Assembly: GCA_900290255.1 (NCBI GenBank)
Contig: OMOD01000150.1
Location: 6,917-70,916 of the forward strand
From: Candidatus Sulfotelmatobacter kueseliae
GTDB lineage: Bacteria; Acidobacteriota; Terriglobia; Terriglobales; Acidobacteriaceae
Length of the DNA: 64,000 nt
Reading direction: 5' to 3'
Shown piece after piece: positions 49,740 through 60,245 of the stretch. The translations under genes and the position numbers were made by a program. Below the pieces are notes generated by a model. That model searched no databases, was not told the origin of the DNA, and worked only from the letters and a program-made list of their open reading frames with translations. Within the stretch, counting starts at the first letter, position 1, and every line of letters starts with the position of its first letter.

Positions 49740-50897
49740 ATGGGCATGAATCCGAAGAATTTCTTAGCTTTAGCGTTGCTGGCGATCGTGGCCGGATTGG
49801 TGATGGTGGATCAGCGGCAGGCGCGGGCGGGCGAAGTGGCGCCAGCGACGGGATATAAGGTGCTGGAGCCAATCCGGCACGGAAATTTAACGGTGTTTCC
49901 GGTGGTCGCTGCGAAGAGCTATCCGACCTCCGAATTCCTGACTCTCGATGAGGGGCTGCGCTCGGGAGAAGTGGTTGTAACCGAAGCGGGCAACGTGCAG
50001 GGGCTGATTCGGCGGCCTATTACGCCCGTCATCCGGCATGCCGGGGCACAGGTGAATCAATTGGTGCTGGTCAACAATTCCAAGCGGCCTCTGGTGCTGC
50101 TGGCCGGCGAAATTGTCACCGGCGGCAAGCAGGATCGGGTAATCGGCAAAGACCGCATTGTGCCCGCGGAGAGCGATCCGGTGGACCTGAGCGTGTTCTG
50201 CGTTGAGCCGGGCCGCTGGGTAGCCACCAGCGAGCACTTCGGTGCGTCGGAAGCGATGTATGGCGGAGCGGCTGGGGGCGGAAGCTTTCACGGTGCTGCT
50301 CCCATGGCCATGATGGCGCAGCCGTCGGTGCGCGCCAAAGCCATGGCCGACAAAGATCAGGCGTTGGTCTGGGACGAGGTACGAAAACAAAAGGCGGCAG
50401 AGACTGTGGAGGTGGCCGGAGTGGCGCCGGCGGCAGCCGATCAGATAGCGCAAACCAGTTCTTATGCCAGATTGATGGAGAACGAAGACGTCAAGAAGCA
50501 GGTCGACGCGGTGGCCAAGCCGATTGAAGCCAACTATGAGAGCCTGATCCATCAGCTGCGCGACCGCAACGCCGTGGGTGTGGTGGTCGCGGTGAACGGG
50601 CGCATCATCTGGGCCGACGTGTTCGCCAGCACCGACTTGCTGCAAAAATACTGGCCGAAGCTGGTGCGCTCCTATGCCTCCGAGGCGGTGGTTACGCGCG
50701 CGAAAGAAGTGGAAGTGAACGTTGCCCGGGCGCAGGCCTTTTTGGCAGACCTGGAAGGACGCAGGGAGACGATCGAGCGCGAGCCGGGGGTCTATCAGCA
50801 CACGGAAGTAAGCGGGGATGGGTTCAAGGCGTTCGAGTTGATGTCGCTGCTGCCAAAGACCGGTTTCGACGTGCACGTGGCGAAGATGGCAGAGTGA
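49740..50897 (+). CDS. Secreted ARPP-1 domain protein
   Basis: 385 residues. A signal peptide (NFLALALLAIVAGLVMVDQR) precedes a domain with LRSGEVVVTEAGNVQGL, VLLAGEIVTGGKQDRVIGKD and VDLSVFCVEPGRWV, the pattern of the ARPP-1 domain (associated with ADP-ribosylglycohydrolase and rhodanese-phosphatase genes). The second half has VGVVVAVNGRIIWADVFAST and a helical end. Function is not known. The start has a GGGGGAGGA ribosome site. It stands alone. Confidence 0.8.
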   Translation: MGMNPKNFLALALLAIVAGLVMVDQRQARAGEVAPATGYKVLEPIRHGNLTVFPVVAAKSYPTSEFLTLDEGLRSGEVVVTEAGNVQGLIRRPITPVIRHAGAQVNQLVLVNNSKRPLVLLAGEIVTGGKQDRVIGKDRIVPAESDPVDLSVFCVEPGRWVATSEHFGASEAMYGGAAGGGSFHGAAPMAMMAQPSVRAKAMADKDQALVWDEVRKQKAAETVEVAGVAPAAADQIAQTSSYARLMENEDVKKQVDAVAKPIEANYESLIHQLRDRNAVGVVVAVNGRIIWADVFASTDLLQKYWPKLVRSYASEAVVTRAKEVEVNVARAQAFLADLEGRRETIEREPGVYQHTEVSGDGFKAFELMSLLPKTGFDVHVAKMAE

Positions 50898-50903
50898 GAG
50901 TGG

Positions 50904-51042
50904 AAGAGCGGCCCTTTAGGACCGCGTACCAGTCCCGCTTATGGGGAAAACGGGCTTCAGCCCCGGAGAATCCGCCGGGGCTGAAGCCCGTGAGATCTTT
51001 TGTTCGTTTCTAACGCGGCGCTGAAGCGCCGCTCTTCCACGG
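50904..51042. repeat. R3 repeats
   Basis: GCGGCCCTTTAGGACCGC, CGGGCTTCAGCCCCG followed by CGGGGCTGAAGCCCG, and GCGGCGCTGAAGCGCCGC with TCTTCCACGG, between convergent genes. Confidence 0.8.
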
Positions 51043-51075
51043 CTGCCCGAGCTGTCCGGAGAAGGTCAGCCGAGA

Positions 51076-52110
51076 TCACTGGCTGCGGTTCTCATACCAG
51101 TTTCGCCATGCAGCCGAGTCGTTGGGGAGGCGCTGGTGGGTGATGTTGCCCAGCGCCTGAAAAGCCCAGGCGTGGGTCTGCGCGTCGAGCGACGAATCAT
51201 CGGTGTAGTTCACGAGTTGTGGGACGGCGCTCATTCTCTGTTCCGGCGTGAACATGCCGGACTCGGCAAGGCTGCATGCCGCCAGCTCGCGGACGCTGGC
51301 CGAGGGATCATCGTGCATGACTTGGAGAAGAACTGGGACTGTCTCAGACGTTCCTGCCAGCGCCAGGCCCTCCACCACCCAGCGGCGGGAGTCTTCGTCC
51401 GAATCCTTCAGATGAGAGCTCAGGACTTCGACCACGCGGCCGGTCTCAACGCCGCGATTTCCCAGCAGGCCAAGCGCCCACAAGGCCCAGATTTTCTGGG
51501 TGTGATCGGGAGAATCGGCGGACTTGAGCACATAATCCAGACTCGCCGGATTCTTGGCCAAACCGTAAGCCGCCAGCTCGACCTCGACGCCGGATTCCCG
51601 TACTCGCATGTCATTGGAGTTCAGCGCAGCGGTACTAAGCGTGGCGATCCGCGAATCCCATTGGAGCTTTCCCTGCCAGCGATCGACCCGCGACGAAATC
51701 TGTTCGACCGCGCCATTGGAGCGGCCGACCGCAAGTTCGAGCAGGGTCTCGGCTTGCTTCTGCGGTTTCATTCGATCCAATTGGCCGAAGTCTCGCGCCG
51801 AAGCTGGACCTTCGTCGCGGTGAGAGACGAACGAGAATGAATTGGCGAAGTGAGACCACGTCGAATGAGCGCTGCCCACACCGGCCACCAGCACCGCCAG
51901 CAGTACTCCGACCGCGATTGCGAACAGAGGCCGCGCGACCGTAGCGCCGCGCCGAGCCGAGGCTGAAGATGCGTCCGGAGGGCTCACCGAAATGTCTGGG
52001 CCGGGACCGAGTGAGCCGTAGTCGGATGTCGCCTGCAGGCGCGGATCGGCGCTGGACGCGAGATCTTGCGGGCGGATCGGCTCGGGCGATGATGAGGGAG
52101 AAACCTCCAT
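51076..52110 (-). CDS. Membrane-anchored HEAT-repeat protein
   Basis: 344 residues. The first 70 residues are Pro/Ser-rich, then one membrane helix (LFAIAVGVLLAVLVAGVGSA), then helical HEAT-type repeats: RESGVEVELAAYGLAKNPAS, IWALWALGLLGNRGVETGRV, SRRWVVEGLALAGTSETVPV and VRELAACSLAESGMFTPEQR. The repeats form a solenoid outside or inside the cell membrane for protein binding. Partner unknown. No operon partner. Confidence 0.8.
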   Translation of the reverse strand: MEVSPSSSPEPIRPQDLASSADPRLQATSDYGSLGPGPDISVSPPDASSASARRGATVARPLFAIAVGVLLAVLVAGVGSAHSTWSHFANSFSFVSHRDEGPASARDFGQLDRMKPQKQAETLLELAVGRSNGAVEQISSRVDRWQGKLQWDSRIATLSTAALNSNDMRVRESGVEVELAAYGLAKNPASLDYVLKSADSPDHTQKIWALWALGLLGNRGVETGRVVEVLSSHLKDSDEDSRRWVVEGLALAGTSETVPVLLQVMHDDPSASVRELAACSLAESGMFTPEQRMSAVPQLVNYTDDSSLDAQTHAWAFQALGNITHQRLPNDSAAWRNWYENRSQ

Positions 52111-52250
52111 ACGATCTCGAGTCTAGGTTGATGCCCGAAATAGGGTAAAGTTACTTCGGTTCAATCCTGACGGTTTAGATGCAGGAAATGCAGATCCTCA
52201 TGCGGCGAAGCATTGGAAGGTGAAACGCAGTTCACAAGGAGGAAGTTCTT

Positions 52251-53282
52251 ATGAAGACCAAGTGTTGGGCATGCCTGATAATTCTGATGGTTCTTTCCAT
52301 GGCGGTGCTGGCCCTGGCTGCGGCCGGCCCCGGCTATCACGTGATCCAAACGTACAAGGTTGGCGGCGAAGGCTGGTGGGACTATCTCACCGCAGACTCT
52401 GATGCGCGCCGCGTCTTCATTTCCCGCGGCACTCAGGTGATGGTGCTCGACGCGGATTCGGGCAAAACCGTGGGCGATATTCCCGACACGCCGGGAGTGC
52501 ATGGCATCGCGCTGGCGCCGGAACTCGGCCGCGGCTTCACTTCGAACGGACGCGAAGGCACGGTCAGCATTTTCGATATCAAGACGCTGGCTACAAGCAG
52601 CAAGGTCAAAGTGGGCGACAATCCGGACGCAATTCTCTACGATCCGGCGACCAAGCGCGTTTTCACGTTTAACGGGCGGAGCCAGGATTCGACCGTGATC
52701 GATGCCGCCAGCGGCAAAGTGCTGGGCACCATCAAACTGGATGGCAAGCCGGAGTTCGCGGCCAGCGACGCCAAGGGCACGATCTACGTCAATATCGAAG
52801 ACAAGAGTGAGTTGGTGGCGATTGACCCCAACAAGCTGGAAGTGAAGGCGAAGTGGCCTCTTGCCCCGTGTACGGAGCCGAGCGGGCTCTCGATCGACCG
52901 CAAGAACCGGCGCCTGTTTGTGGGCTGCGACAACAAGATGATGGCGGTGGTGGACGCCGACAGCGGCAAAGTGCTGGCCACGCCGGCGATTGGCGAGGGC
53001 GTGGATGCAACTACGTTCGATCCTGAAACCGGCCTGGCTTTCGCCTCTTGCGGCGAGGGCGTACTGACGGTGGTGAAAGAGGAATCGCCGGACAAGTTCA
53101 GCGTGGCCGAGAATGTTCCGACCAGGCGGGGAGCGCGCACCCTGGCGCTCGATGCGAAGACCCACAATATCTTCGTCGTGACCGCCGACTTCGGACCGCG
53201 TCCGGAGGCGACGGCGGACAACCCACATCCCCGGCCTGCGATGCTTCCCGACAGCTTCGTGGTGCTGGTGGTCGGGAAGTAA
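52251..53282 (+). CDS. Secreted YncE-like beta-propeller protein
   Basis: 343 residues with a very strong AAGGAGGA ribosome site. Signal peptide MKTKCWACLIILMVLSMAVL. Repeated blades with the VXDXXSGK pattern: MVLDADSGKTVGDIPDTPGV, TVIDAASGKVLGTIKLDGKP and AVVDADSGKVLATPAIGEGV. Such YVTN/YncE propellers bind ligands or DNA in the periplasm; quinoprotein-like activity is not indicated. Transcribed alone. Confidence 0.85.
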   Translation: MKTKCWACLIILMVLSMAVLALAAAGPGYHVIQTYKVGGEGWWDYLTADSDARRVFISRGTQVMVLDADSGKTVGDIPDTPGVHGIALAPELGRGFTSNGREGTVSIFDIKTLATSSKVKVGDNPDAILYDPATKRVFTFNGRSQDSTVIDAASGKVLGTIKLDGKPEFAASDAKGTIYVNIEDKSELVAIDPNKLEVKAKWPLAPCTEPSGLSIDRKNRRLFVGCDNKMMAVVDADSGKVLATPAIGEGVDATTFDPETGLAFASCGEGVLTVVKEESPDKFSVAENVPTRRGARTLALDAKTHNIFVVTADFGPRPEATADNPHPRPAMLPDSFVVLVVGK

Positions 53283-53748
53283 CTGCAGCGTGGGATGCTC
53301 CAGGGCGCGGGCCGCCGTTTCAGTTTGCGCTACCCATCCTCGCGGGATCGAGCCCGCGAGGATTTTCTGTTCCGAGGCGTATCAGTTTGAACTTCGCCGT
53401 CCTCTGCGGCGTCATCCCGAAGCCCCGCGCTTTCACCAGCGGGGCGAGGGATCTCGCGGGCACCACCGGGATACCCCGCGCCAGATCCCTCGCTCCGCCT
53501 GAAAACCGGCTTCGCTCGGGATGACGCCGTACAGAGCCCTTCCCAAAGCGACAAATTCGCGGTAGGATACCGCAAACCCATCGACCGTACGACCGTTCGG
53601 TCGGGCCATTGCTCTGGGGAAAACTGGGAACACTTCATCAAAGTCGCATCCCGACGAATCTAAATCTGCTGAGTGGTGATGTCCGGTGGTGTCCAGGCTT
53701 CCGGAAGCGTAGTGGCTTGGAGCAGAAGTCCGAGCCGTTGAGGTCTTT
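53283..53748. other. Intergenic region with a complete R4 element and a palindromic operator-like site
   Basis: 466 bases without a gene. 53411-53525 is an R4 element: it starts GTCATCCCGAAGCCCCGCGC, has CGAGGGATCTCGC and CAGATCCCTCGC in the centre, and ends CTCGGGATGAC. 53588-53601 is CGACCGTTCGGTCG, a near-perfect palindrome like the one before ilvC at 57150. The rest should hold the promoter of the ferredoxin reductase gene. Confidence 0.65.
53411..53525. repeat. Full R4 element
   Basis: About 115 bp bounded by GTCATCCC and GGGATGAC with an inner pair GAGGGATCT/AGATCCCTC. Its closest relative in the window is 55202-55316. Confidence 0.8.
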
Positions 53749-54522
53749 TTGCAGATGACGATCCCTGATGAAAAGTTTTACCACGCGCAAATCACGCGGC
53801 GCGTTGATTTTGGTCCTGACCTGTGGATGTTCCGCATCTGCAGCGGAGGTGAGTTCAGTTTCGTCCCCGGCCAGTACGCCACGCTGGGGGTAGAGCACGC
53901 CGGCAAGCGCATCGAGCGTCCGTATTCGATTGCGTCCTCGCCGGCGGAGGATGAAGTCGAGTTCTTTTTCGAACTCGTGCCCGAAGGCGCGCTCACCCCG
54001 TTGCTGCATACAATGCAGCCCGGCGACCAGTTGCTGATGCGCAAAGTACCGAAGGGCAGATTTTCGTTGGACACGCAAAACGGGCGCACCAATCATCTTC
54101 TGATTTCAACCGTGACCGGGGTGGCGCCGTTTGTGAGTTACGTTCGCACCCTGTACAAGGATTGGAAGGAAGGACAATTCGACGGTTCCCACAAACTCTT
54201 CCTTTTGAATGGCGCTAGCCGGCCCTGGGAGTTCGGGTACCGGGAAGAACTAAGCCAGTTCGACAAGGAATTGCCCTGGTTCAAATATGTGCCGACGGTC
54301 AGCCGGCCCTGGGATCACGAAGACTGGGGCGGGGAAATCGGGCGGGCGGACGACATTCTGCGCAAATATGCGGATCACTGGGAACTGGAGCCGAGCAATA
54401 CGGTGGCCTACCTGTGCGGGCATCCGGAGATGATCGAGCACAGCAAGGCGATTCTGAAACGGCGGGGTTTCACCGATAAGGGAGCGATCAAGGAAGAGGT
54501 TTACTGGGTGCCGGCAAAGTAG
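53749..54522 (+). CDS. fpr: Ferredoxin/flavodoxin--NADP reductase
   Basis: 257 residues (or 255 from the second ATG). FAD-binding motif RPYSIASSPAEDEVEFFFEL, the pyrophosphate segment LLMRKVPKGRFSLD and the NADP-binding motif STVTGVAPFVSYVRTLY, then YLCGHPEMIEHSKAILKRRG and an aromatic C-terminal part EEVYWVPAK, as in bacterial Fpr. It moves electrons between NADPH and ferredoxin or flavodoxin. Its stop abuts the stop of the convergent TetR gene without a gap. Confidence 0.93.
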   Translation: MQMTIPDEKFYHAQITRRVDFGPDLWMFRICSGGEFSFVPGQYATLGVEHAGKRIERPYSIASSPAEDEVEFFFELVPEGALTPLLHTMQPGDQLLMRKVPKGRFSLDTQNGRTNHLLISTVTGVAPFVSYVRTLYKDWKEGQFDGSHKLFLLNGASRPWEFGYREELSQFDKELPWFKYVPTVSRPWDHEDWGGEIGRADDILRKYADHWELEPSNTVAYLCGHPEMIEHSKAILKRRGFTDKGAIKEEVYWVPAK

Positions 54523-55119
54523 TCATGCGAGGATGCCAGCGAAAACCAGGGCGGTGAACTGCGGAACCAGATTGTGGGTCTGCAGCTCGCCCTCCGGCTT
54601 ATACCACTGGTAGATCCAGTTGATCATTCCCAGCAGGGCAAAGGCAGCGGCGCGGGGGCTGACGGCACCTTTGGCCTGACGGGCCCGTTGTACTTCGGCA
54701 ATCAGGTTCTCGACGAAGTGAATGTACTCCTTCTTGCGGATGTTGATCCGTTTGCGGAGCACGGGCGGCAGGGGATGGTTTTCGTGCAGCATGACCGTGA
54801 TCTCACGGTCCACCGGGCTGAGCACCACTTCGATGTGCAGGCGGATCAGGGCGCGGAGGCGCTGTTCAGGATCGGCGATGCCGCGCACCGGAGCGAGCAC
54901 ACGCTCCTCGGTAATCTCCATGGCGTGGTTCATGATCTCGAACAGGATTTCGTCCTTGCTCTGAAAATGGTGGTACAGACCGCCTTTGCTGAGCTTGAGA
55001 GCGGCGGCGACGTCGTTCATGGAAGTGGCGTCGTAGCCTCGCTGCTGAAACAGGCGGGCGGCAGTGCGCAGGATTTCCTGCCGGGAGTCAACCACGGTCT
55101 CGCGGGCCATCGCCGACAT
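54523..55119 (-). CDS. TetR/AcrR-family regulator
   Basis: 198 residues. The helix-turn-helix is in ILRTAARLFQQRGYDATSMN and KLSKGGLYHHFQSKDEILFE. The ligand domain (TEERVLAPVRGIADPEQRLR onward, HENHPLPPVLRKRINIRKKE) resembles regulators of fatty acid or CoA-thioester metabolism such as the KstR2/FadR-type TetR proteins; this is a guess from pattern. Possible operators in the window are the palindromes at 53588 and 57150, the latter in the ilvC promoter. Confidence 0.9.
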   Translation of the reverse strand: MSAMARETVVDSRQEILRTAARLFQQRGYDATSMNDVAAALKLSKGGLYHHFQSKDEILFEIMNHAMEITEERVLAPVRGIADPEQRLRALIRLHIEVVLSPVDREITVMLHENHPLPPVLRKRINIRKKEYIHFVENLIAEVQRARQAKGAVSPRAAAFALLGMINWIYQWYKPEGELQTHNLVPQFTALVFAGILA

Positions 55120-55201
55120 GGTAACGCGGAACGGGTGTTTTGCGCTCGGCCAAGTCTGTTGGCCGATAGTAGATCAGTTTGGACTTTACCCGCTCGATGA
55201 C

Positions 55202-55316
55202 GTCATCCCGAGCGAAGCCGTTTTTCAGGCGGAGCGAGGGATCTCGCGCGGGGCGTCTCGACGGTGCGCGCCAGATCCCTCGGCCCGCTGGTGAAAGCGC
55301 GGGCCTTCGGGATGAC
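55202..55316. repeat. Full R4 element upstream of the TetR gene
   Basis: Starts GTCATCCCGAGCGAAGCC, has GCGAGGGATCTCGCGCG and CCAGATCCCTCGGC in the middle, ends CTTCGGGATGAC. Same length (115 bp) as 53411-53525. Confidence 0.8.
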
Positions 55317-55389
55317 GCAGCATAGGAAAGCAGGGCTAAACTAAGGCGCTACTGCTACGCCGGAGGTCCGCGCTTGGCTGATGGCGCGG

Positions 55390-55755
55390 TCACTCCGGCG
55401 CTGGCTCGAACCGGATGTAGACGCTCGTCTCCACTTCCACCGCTTCTCCGTTGAGTTTGTACGGCTTCCAGCGCCATTGCCGCAGCGCGTCTAGAGCAGC
55501 GTTTGCGAAGATGGGATCGCCTTTGGTGACCTGCAGATCTTTCGGCACTCCCCGCTTGTCAATCGTGAGCTTCACGTTGACGCCGTCAGAAAGGGCTTTG
55601 GCCGAGACCTGTTTGGGATAAACCGGCATCACGCGCCTGACGATTTCTCCCTTCGGAACAGGAGTGCAGATCAGGCGGCCGGCCGGCTTTCCCGAAGTCT
55701 GCTGGCCGAGGGAACTGGAGGCGAGAAGTAGGAGAACTGCAAGCAGTCTTTGCAT
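55390..55755 (-). CDS. Small periplasmic TonB C-terminal domain protein
   Basis: 121 residues. Signal peptide MQRLLAVLLLLASSSLGQ, then a single TonB-type domain: PVYPKQVSAKALSDGVNVKL, IDKRGVPKDLQVTKGDPIFA and WRWKPYKLNGEAVEVETSVY. No N-terminal anchor or Pro-rich spacer remains after cleavage, so it is not a classical TonB. Such short forms are common in Acidobacteria and may serve envelope assembly or uptake systems. Confidence 0.85.
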   Translation of the reverse strand: MQRLLAVLLLLASSSLGQQTSGKPAGRLICTPVPKGEIVRRVMPVYPKQVSAKALSDGVNVKLTIDKRGVPKDLQVTKGDPIFANAALDALRQWRWKPYKLNGEAVEVETSVYIRFEPAPE

Positions 55756-56006
55756 TCTTGGCGGCCCCCCATGGATGGAGACACCCTAGCACCCATAGGG
55801 GTTCCAGGTGGCTCCATTACGTTCGTTACGTACGTTCGATGCCGACTGAGACTGTGTCACATCTTGTCTTACGCCCCTTCGGGGCTCGCTCATGTTCCAC
55901 TCTTTTCCCCACGGCTCACGCCGTGGGCTGCACTCTTCCGCCGCTTCGCGGCTGCCAATGGCTGCACGCTCCGCGTTATCGGCGGCGATCAAGTTGTACG
56001 GCATCT

Positions 56007-56900
56007 CTACTGCTCTTTGACGTAGGTCTCGGGGATGAAGTTCTGCTCGTCGATGGGCGGGCGCACGTACCTGGTCTTGTCGAGCGGAGGCAGCTTCAGC
56101 GGCTTGGGAGTGAGGTCTTTGTAGGGAATGAGAGAGAGCAGATGGCGGATGACATTGAGCCGGGCACACTTCTTGTCTTCCGCATTCACCACGTACCAGG
56201 GGGCCTGCTTGATGTCGGTCACCGCGAACATTTCGTCCTTGGCGCGGGAATACTCGGCCCAGCGGCGTCTCGATTCCAGGTCCATGGGGCTCAGTTTCCA
56301 GCGCTTGGTGGGGTCCTTCATCCGATCCTGGAAGCGACGCTCCTGCTCTTCATCGCTGACCGAGAACCAGTATTTGATCAAGATGATGCCGGAGCGGACC
56401 AGCATGCGTTCGAACTCGGGACAGCTATGGAGGAATTCCAGGTACTCCGCCTCGGTGCAGAATCCCATGACGTGTTCGACGCCGGCGCGGTTGTACCAGC
56501 TTCGGTCGAAGAGCACCATTTCTCCGCCCGCCGGCAGGTGCGCGACGTAGCGCTGAAAATACCATTGGCTTTTTTCCCGCTCGGTGGGCGTGCCCAGCGC
56601 GACCACCCGGCACACGCGGGGATTCAGCGTCTGAGTGATCCGCTTGATAGCACCGCCCTTCCCGGCGGCATCGCGGCCTTCGAAAAGGACGACGACCTTC
56701 AACCCCCGCTGGCGGATCCATTCCTGCAGCTTTACCAGTTCCACCTGCAAACGGCCGAGTTCCTGTTCGTAGTCGCAGTTCTTGCCCAGGCGCAGAGGTC
56801 TGAGCGGCATGCCATTTGCGCCGGAGGGGTCGCGCTTTGCCGGCAGTGACGCGTTCTTGGGATGCGTTTCTTCAGGACTGGAACTTTGTGGTTGGGACAT
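56007..56900 (-). CDS. ppk2: Polyphosphate kinase 2 (class I type)
   Basis: 297 residues, one-domain PPK2. Walker A GRDAAGKGG (75-83), Walker B VLFDRSWYNRAG (Asp132), the lid region KYWFSVSDEEQERRFQDRMK and WKLSPMDLESRRRWAEYSRA. It uses polyphosphate to phosphorylate nucleoside phosphates (GDP or ADP). The start is followed by a Pro/Ser-rich 40-residue leader. The gene is divergent from ilvC, with 376 bp between. Confidence 0.94.
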   Translation of the reverse strand: MSQPQSSSPEETHPKNASLPAKRDPSGANGMPLRPLRLGKNCDYEQELGRLQVELVKLQEWIRQRGLKVVVLFEGRDAAGKGGAIKRITQTLNPRVCRVVALGTPTEREKSQWYFQRYVAHLPAGGEMVLFDRSWYNRAGVEHVMGFCTEAEYLEFLHSCPEFERMLVRSGIILIKYWFSVSDEEQERRFQDRMKDPTKRWKLSPMDLESRRRWAEYSRAKDEMFAVTDIKQAPWYVVNAEDKKCARLNVIRHLLSLIPYKDLTPKPLKLPPLDKTRYVRPPIDEQNFIPETYVKEQ

Positions 56901-57276
56901 ATGTATACCTCTGTAGGAGCGCAGACTGCCACAATGGCTGCGGCGGAGCCCCCTCTTATATCATCGGAGACTCCGCGAGGAGTCTTCACCCTCATTCCCT
57001 GCTGGCTTCCCCCGCCGGTGGTCATCGGAAGGCAGACAGCGGCATGCCTGAAGGCATGCCCTGATACGAATCTCTCAAACTGCACCACTGCCCATCGGAG
57101 TTGGGTCTTGACACCGTGGAGCAGGGGCGGATAAGATAGGCTAATACCGACCGACCGGTCGGTTTGCTGTATACGGGACCCTCCGCCCTTTCTGAACAGG
57201 TTGGATTGGACCCGATTCCCCAACAGGCAAGGGCTTGTTCCCTCCCTGATGAAAAGTGCAACGAGAGGAGCACCGA
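56901..57276. other. Divergent ppk2/ilvC control region
   Basis: 376 bases without a gene. 57041-57060 is a strong hairpin, GGCATGCCT-GA-AGGCATGCC. The ilvC promoter and a 14-bp palindrome lie at 57108-57163. AGAGGAG at 57264-57270 is the ilvC ribosome site. I do not see a leader peptide rich in Ile/Val/Leu codons or a T-box motif. Confidence 0.65.
57108..57163 (+). promoter_or_regulatory. ilvC promoter with palindromic operator
   Basis: TTGACA at 57108-57113, 18-bp spacer and TAAGAT at 57132-57137. The perfect 14-bp palindrome ACCGACCGGTCGGT at 57150-57163 lies just after the expected start of transcription, a place suited to repression. A related palindrome is at 53588, near the TetR gene. 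Confidence 0.65.
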
Positions 57277-58309
<1,033 letters not shown>

Positions 58310-58317
<8 letters not shown>

Positions 58318-60019
58318 ACTTGCTGAGCTTCGCGGGGCAGAAATCGTTCTCGAGTGCCTGCGCGCCGAAGGGGTGGAGCTGATGTTCGGCTACCCCGGCG
58401 GCGCGATCATGCCGCTGTACGACGCGCTCGATGGCAGCGGCATCCGCCACGTGTTGACGCGGCATGAGCAGGGAGCGATTTTCGCGGCCGAAGGCTATGC
58501 GCGAGTCACCGGCAAGGTCGGCGTCGCCATTGCGACCAGTGGTCCCGGCGCCACGAATCTGGTGACCGGCATCGCCGATGCCAAGATGGATTCGGTTCCG
58601 CTGGTCTGCGTCACCGGGCAGGTGCGCAGCGCACTGATCGGGACGGATGCATTTCAGGAGACAGACGTCTTTGGCGTGACGCTCTCGCTGACGAAATGGA
58701 GCCGGCTGGTGCGCACGCTCGACGAAATCCCGGAAGTGATTGCCGAGGGCTTTCACTGGGCGCGCAGCGGGCGGCCGGGACCGGTGGTGATTGATATCCC
58801 CACCGACATGCTCAAGGCAAAGAAGGAATTCTCCGGGCCGGTGAAGTTTATCCCGCATGCCCGACCGGCCGAAGCAAAGGCCGATGGCGGGTTCGACGAT
58901 ACGATCGTGGCCATGCTGCAGCAGGCAGCGCGGCCGGTTGCCCTGGTGGGCGCGGGGGCAAAGCTTTCCGGCGCGATTCCGGAATTGCGGCGCCTGCTCG
59001 ACGACTTGAATATTCCGACATTCTCGACCGTGCATGGGCTGGGCGCGGTTCCGCCGCAGGCGGACTATTACCTGGGCATGGTCGGTATGCACGGGACGCG
59101 CGCCGCCAACATGGCGCTCCACGAAACCGATCTGCTGCTGGTATTCGGGGCGCGGCTGGACGATCGGGTTACCGGCGATCCGACGCGCTTCGCACCCGGC
59201 GCCAAGATCGTGCACTTCGAAATTGATCCCGCGCAGCTGGATCGCGTGCGTCCCTGCGACGTGCCCGTCATCGGAGACCTCGCCGATACGATTCCGGCAT
59301 TCCAGGCGGAGCTGCGGCGGCATTCCCTGCTCGATTTCAGTCCATGGCGCAGCGTCGCTTGCGGACCCGAGCGGGCGGAACTCGACCCGCGCGGTCTGGC
59401 GCAGCCGACGATTCGTTTTCTCGACGAACTGTTCAGCCGGCTCCCCGAAAACAGCGTGGTTCTCGCCGACGTAGGCCAGCACCAGATGTGGGCAGCACAA
59501 CGCTACCGTTCTTCCTCGCCGCGCGGTTTCATCACCTCAGGCGGTCTGGGAGCCATGGGTTTCGCTCTGCCGGCGGCGGTGGGTGTGCAGCTGGCGAAGC
59601 CTGAAACCTGTGTGCTGTGCGTTTCCGGTGACGGCGGATTCCAGATGAACATCCAGGAACTGGCCACCGTGCACCGCCTGGGACTGCCCGTCAAAATGGT
59701 GATCATCGACAACAAGTATCTGGGCATGGTGCGGCAGTGGCAGCAGCTGTTTTACGAGCGCAACTACGCCGAGACCGACCTGAGCGACAACCCCGATTTC
59801 GTGGACATCGCCAAGGCCTACAAGATTCACAGCTTCCGGCTGAAGGAAGACGCCATGCGCGAGTTTCCCGTGTCGCAGGAGACGGGAGATCAGATTGACC
59901 GGTTCCTGAATTCGCCGGAGCCGGAACTGCTGGTATTTGATTGTGCTCCCGAGGCCAACGTTTTCCCGATGGTTCCGGCGGGAGCGGCACTTTCGGAGAT
60001 GTTGCTGGAAGACGAGTAA
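58310..60019 (+). CDS. ilvB: Acetolactate synthase large subunit
   Basis: 569 residues. ThDP enzyme: the catalytic Glu is in [23 protein letters not shown] and substrate region [19 protein letters not shown], and the ThDP-magnesium motif [20 protein letters not shown] ending with IIDNK. It joins two pyruvates, or pyruvate and 2-oxobutyrate. The gene overlaps ilvC by 8 bases; the small subunit gene follows 226 bp later. Confidence 0.97.
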
Positions 60020-60210
60020 GGAAAGTCAGAAGTAAGAAGTCAGAAGTCAGAAGTAAGAAGTTAAGAAGTAAGAAGTAAGAAGTAAGAATGCAGAAGTAAG
60101 AAATCAGAATGCAGGAGTCCGAAGTCAGACTTCAGATTTCACAATGCAGCCCTAATCACGACGGTTTTACTTCTGCATTTTGACTTCTGACTTCTGACTT
60201 TTGAAATCGT
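60020..60210. repeat. R5 short-word block between ilvB and ilvN
   Basis: Many copies of the words GAAGTAAGAA and GAAGTCAGAA (60020-60130), and their complement TTTGACTTCTGACTTCTGAC at 60179-60200. The message between the two subunit genes can form a long hairpin. Confidence 0.75.
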
Positions 60211-60245
60211 AGATCGGGACTCGAACAGTCTCAGGAGCTAAACAT

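Noticed and set aside
57041-57060. Attenuator for the ilv operon
   Set aside because: The hairpin lies upstream of the likely promoter, has no T tract and no leader peptide with Ile/Val/Leu codons.
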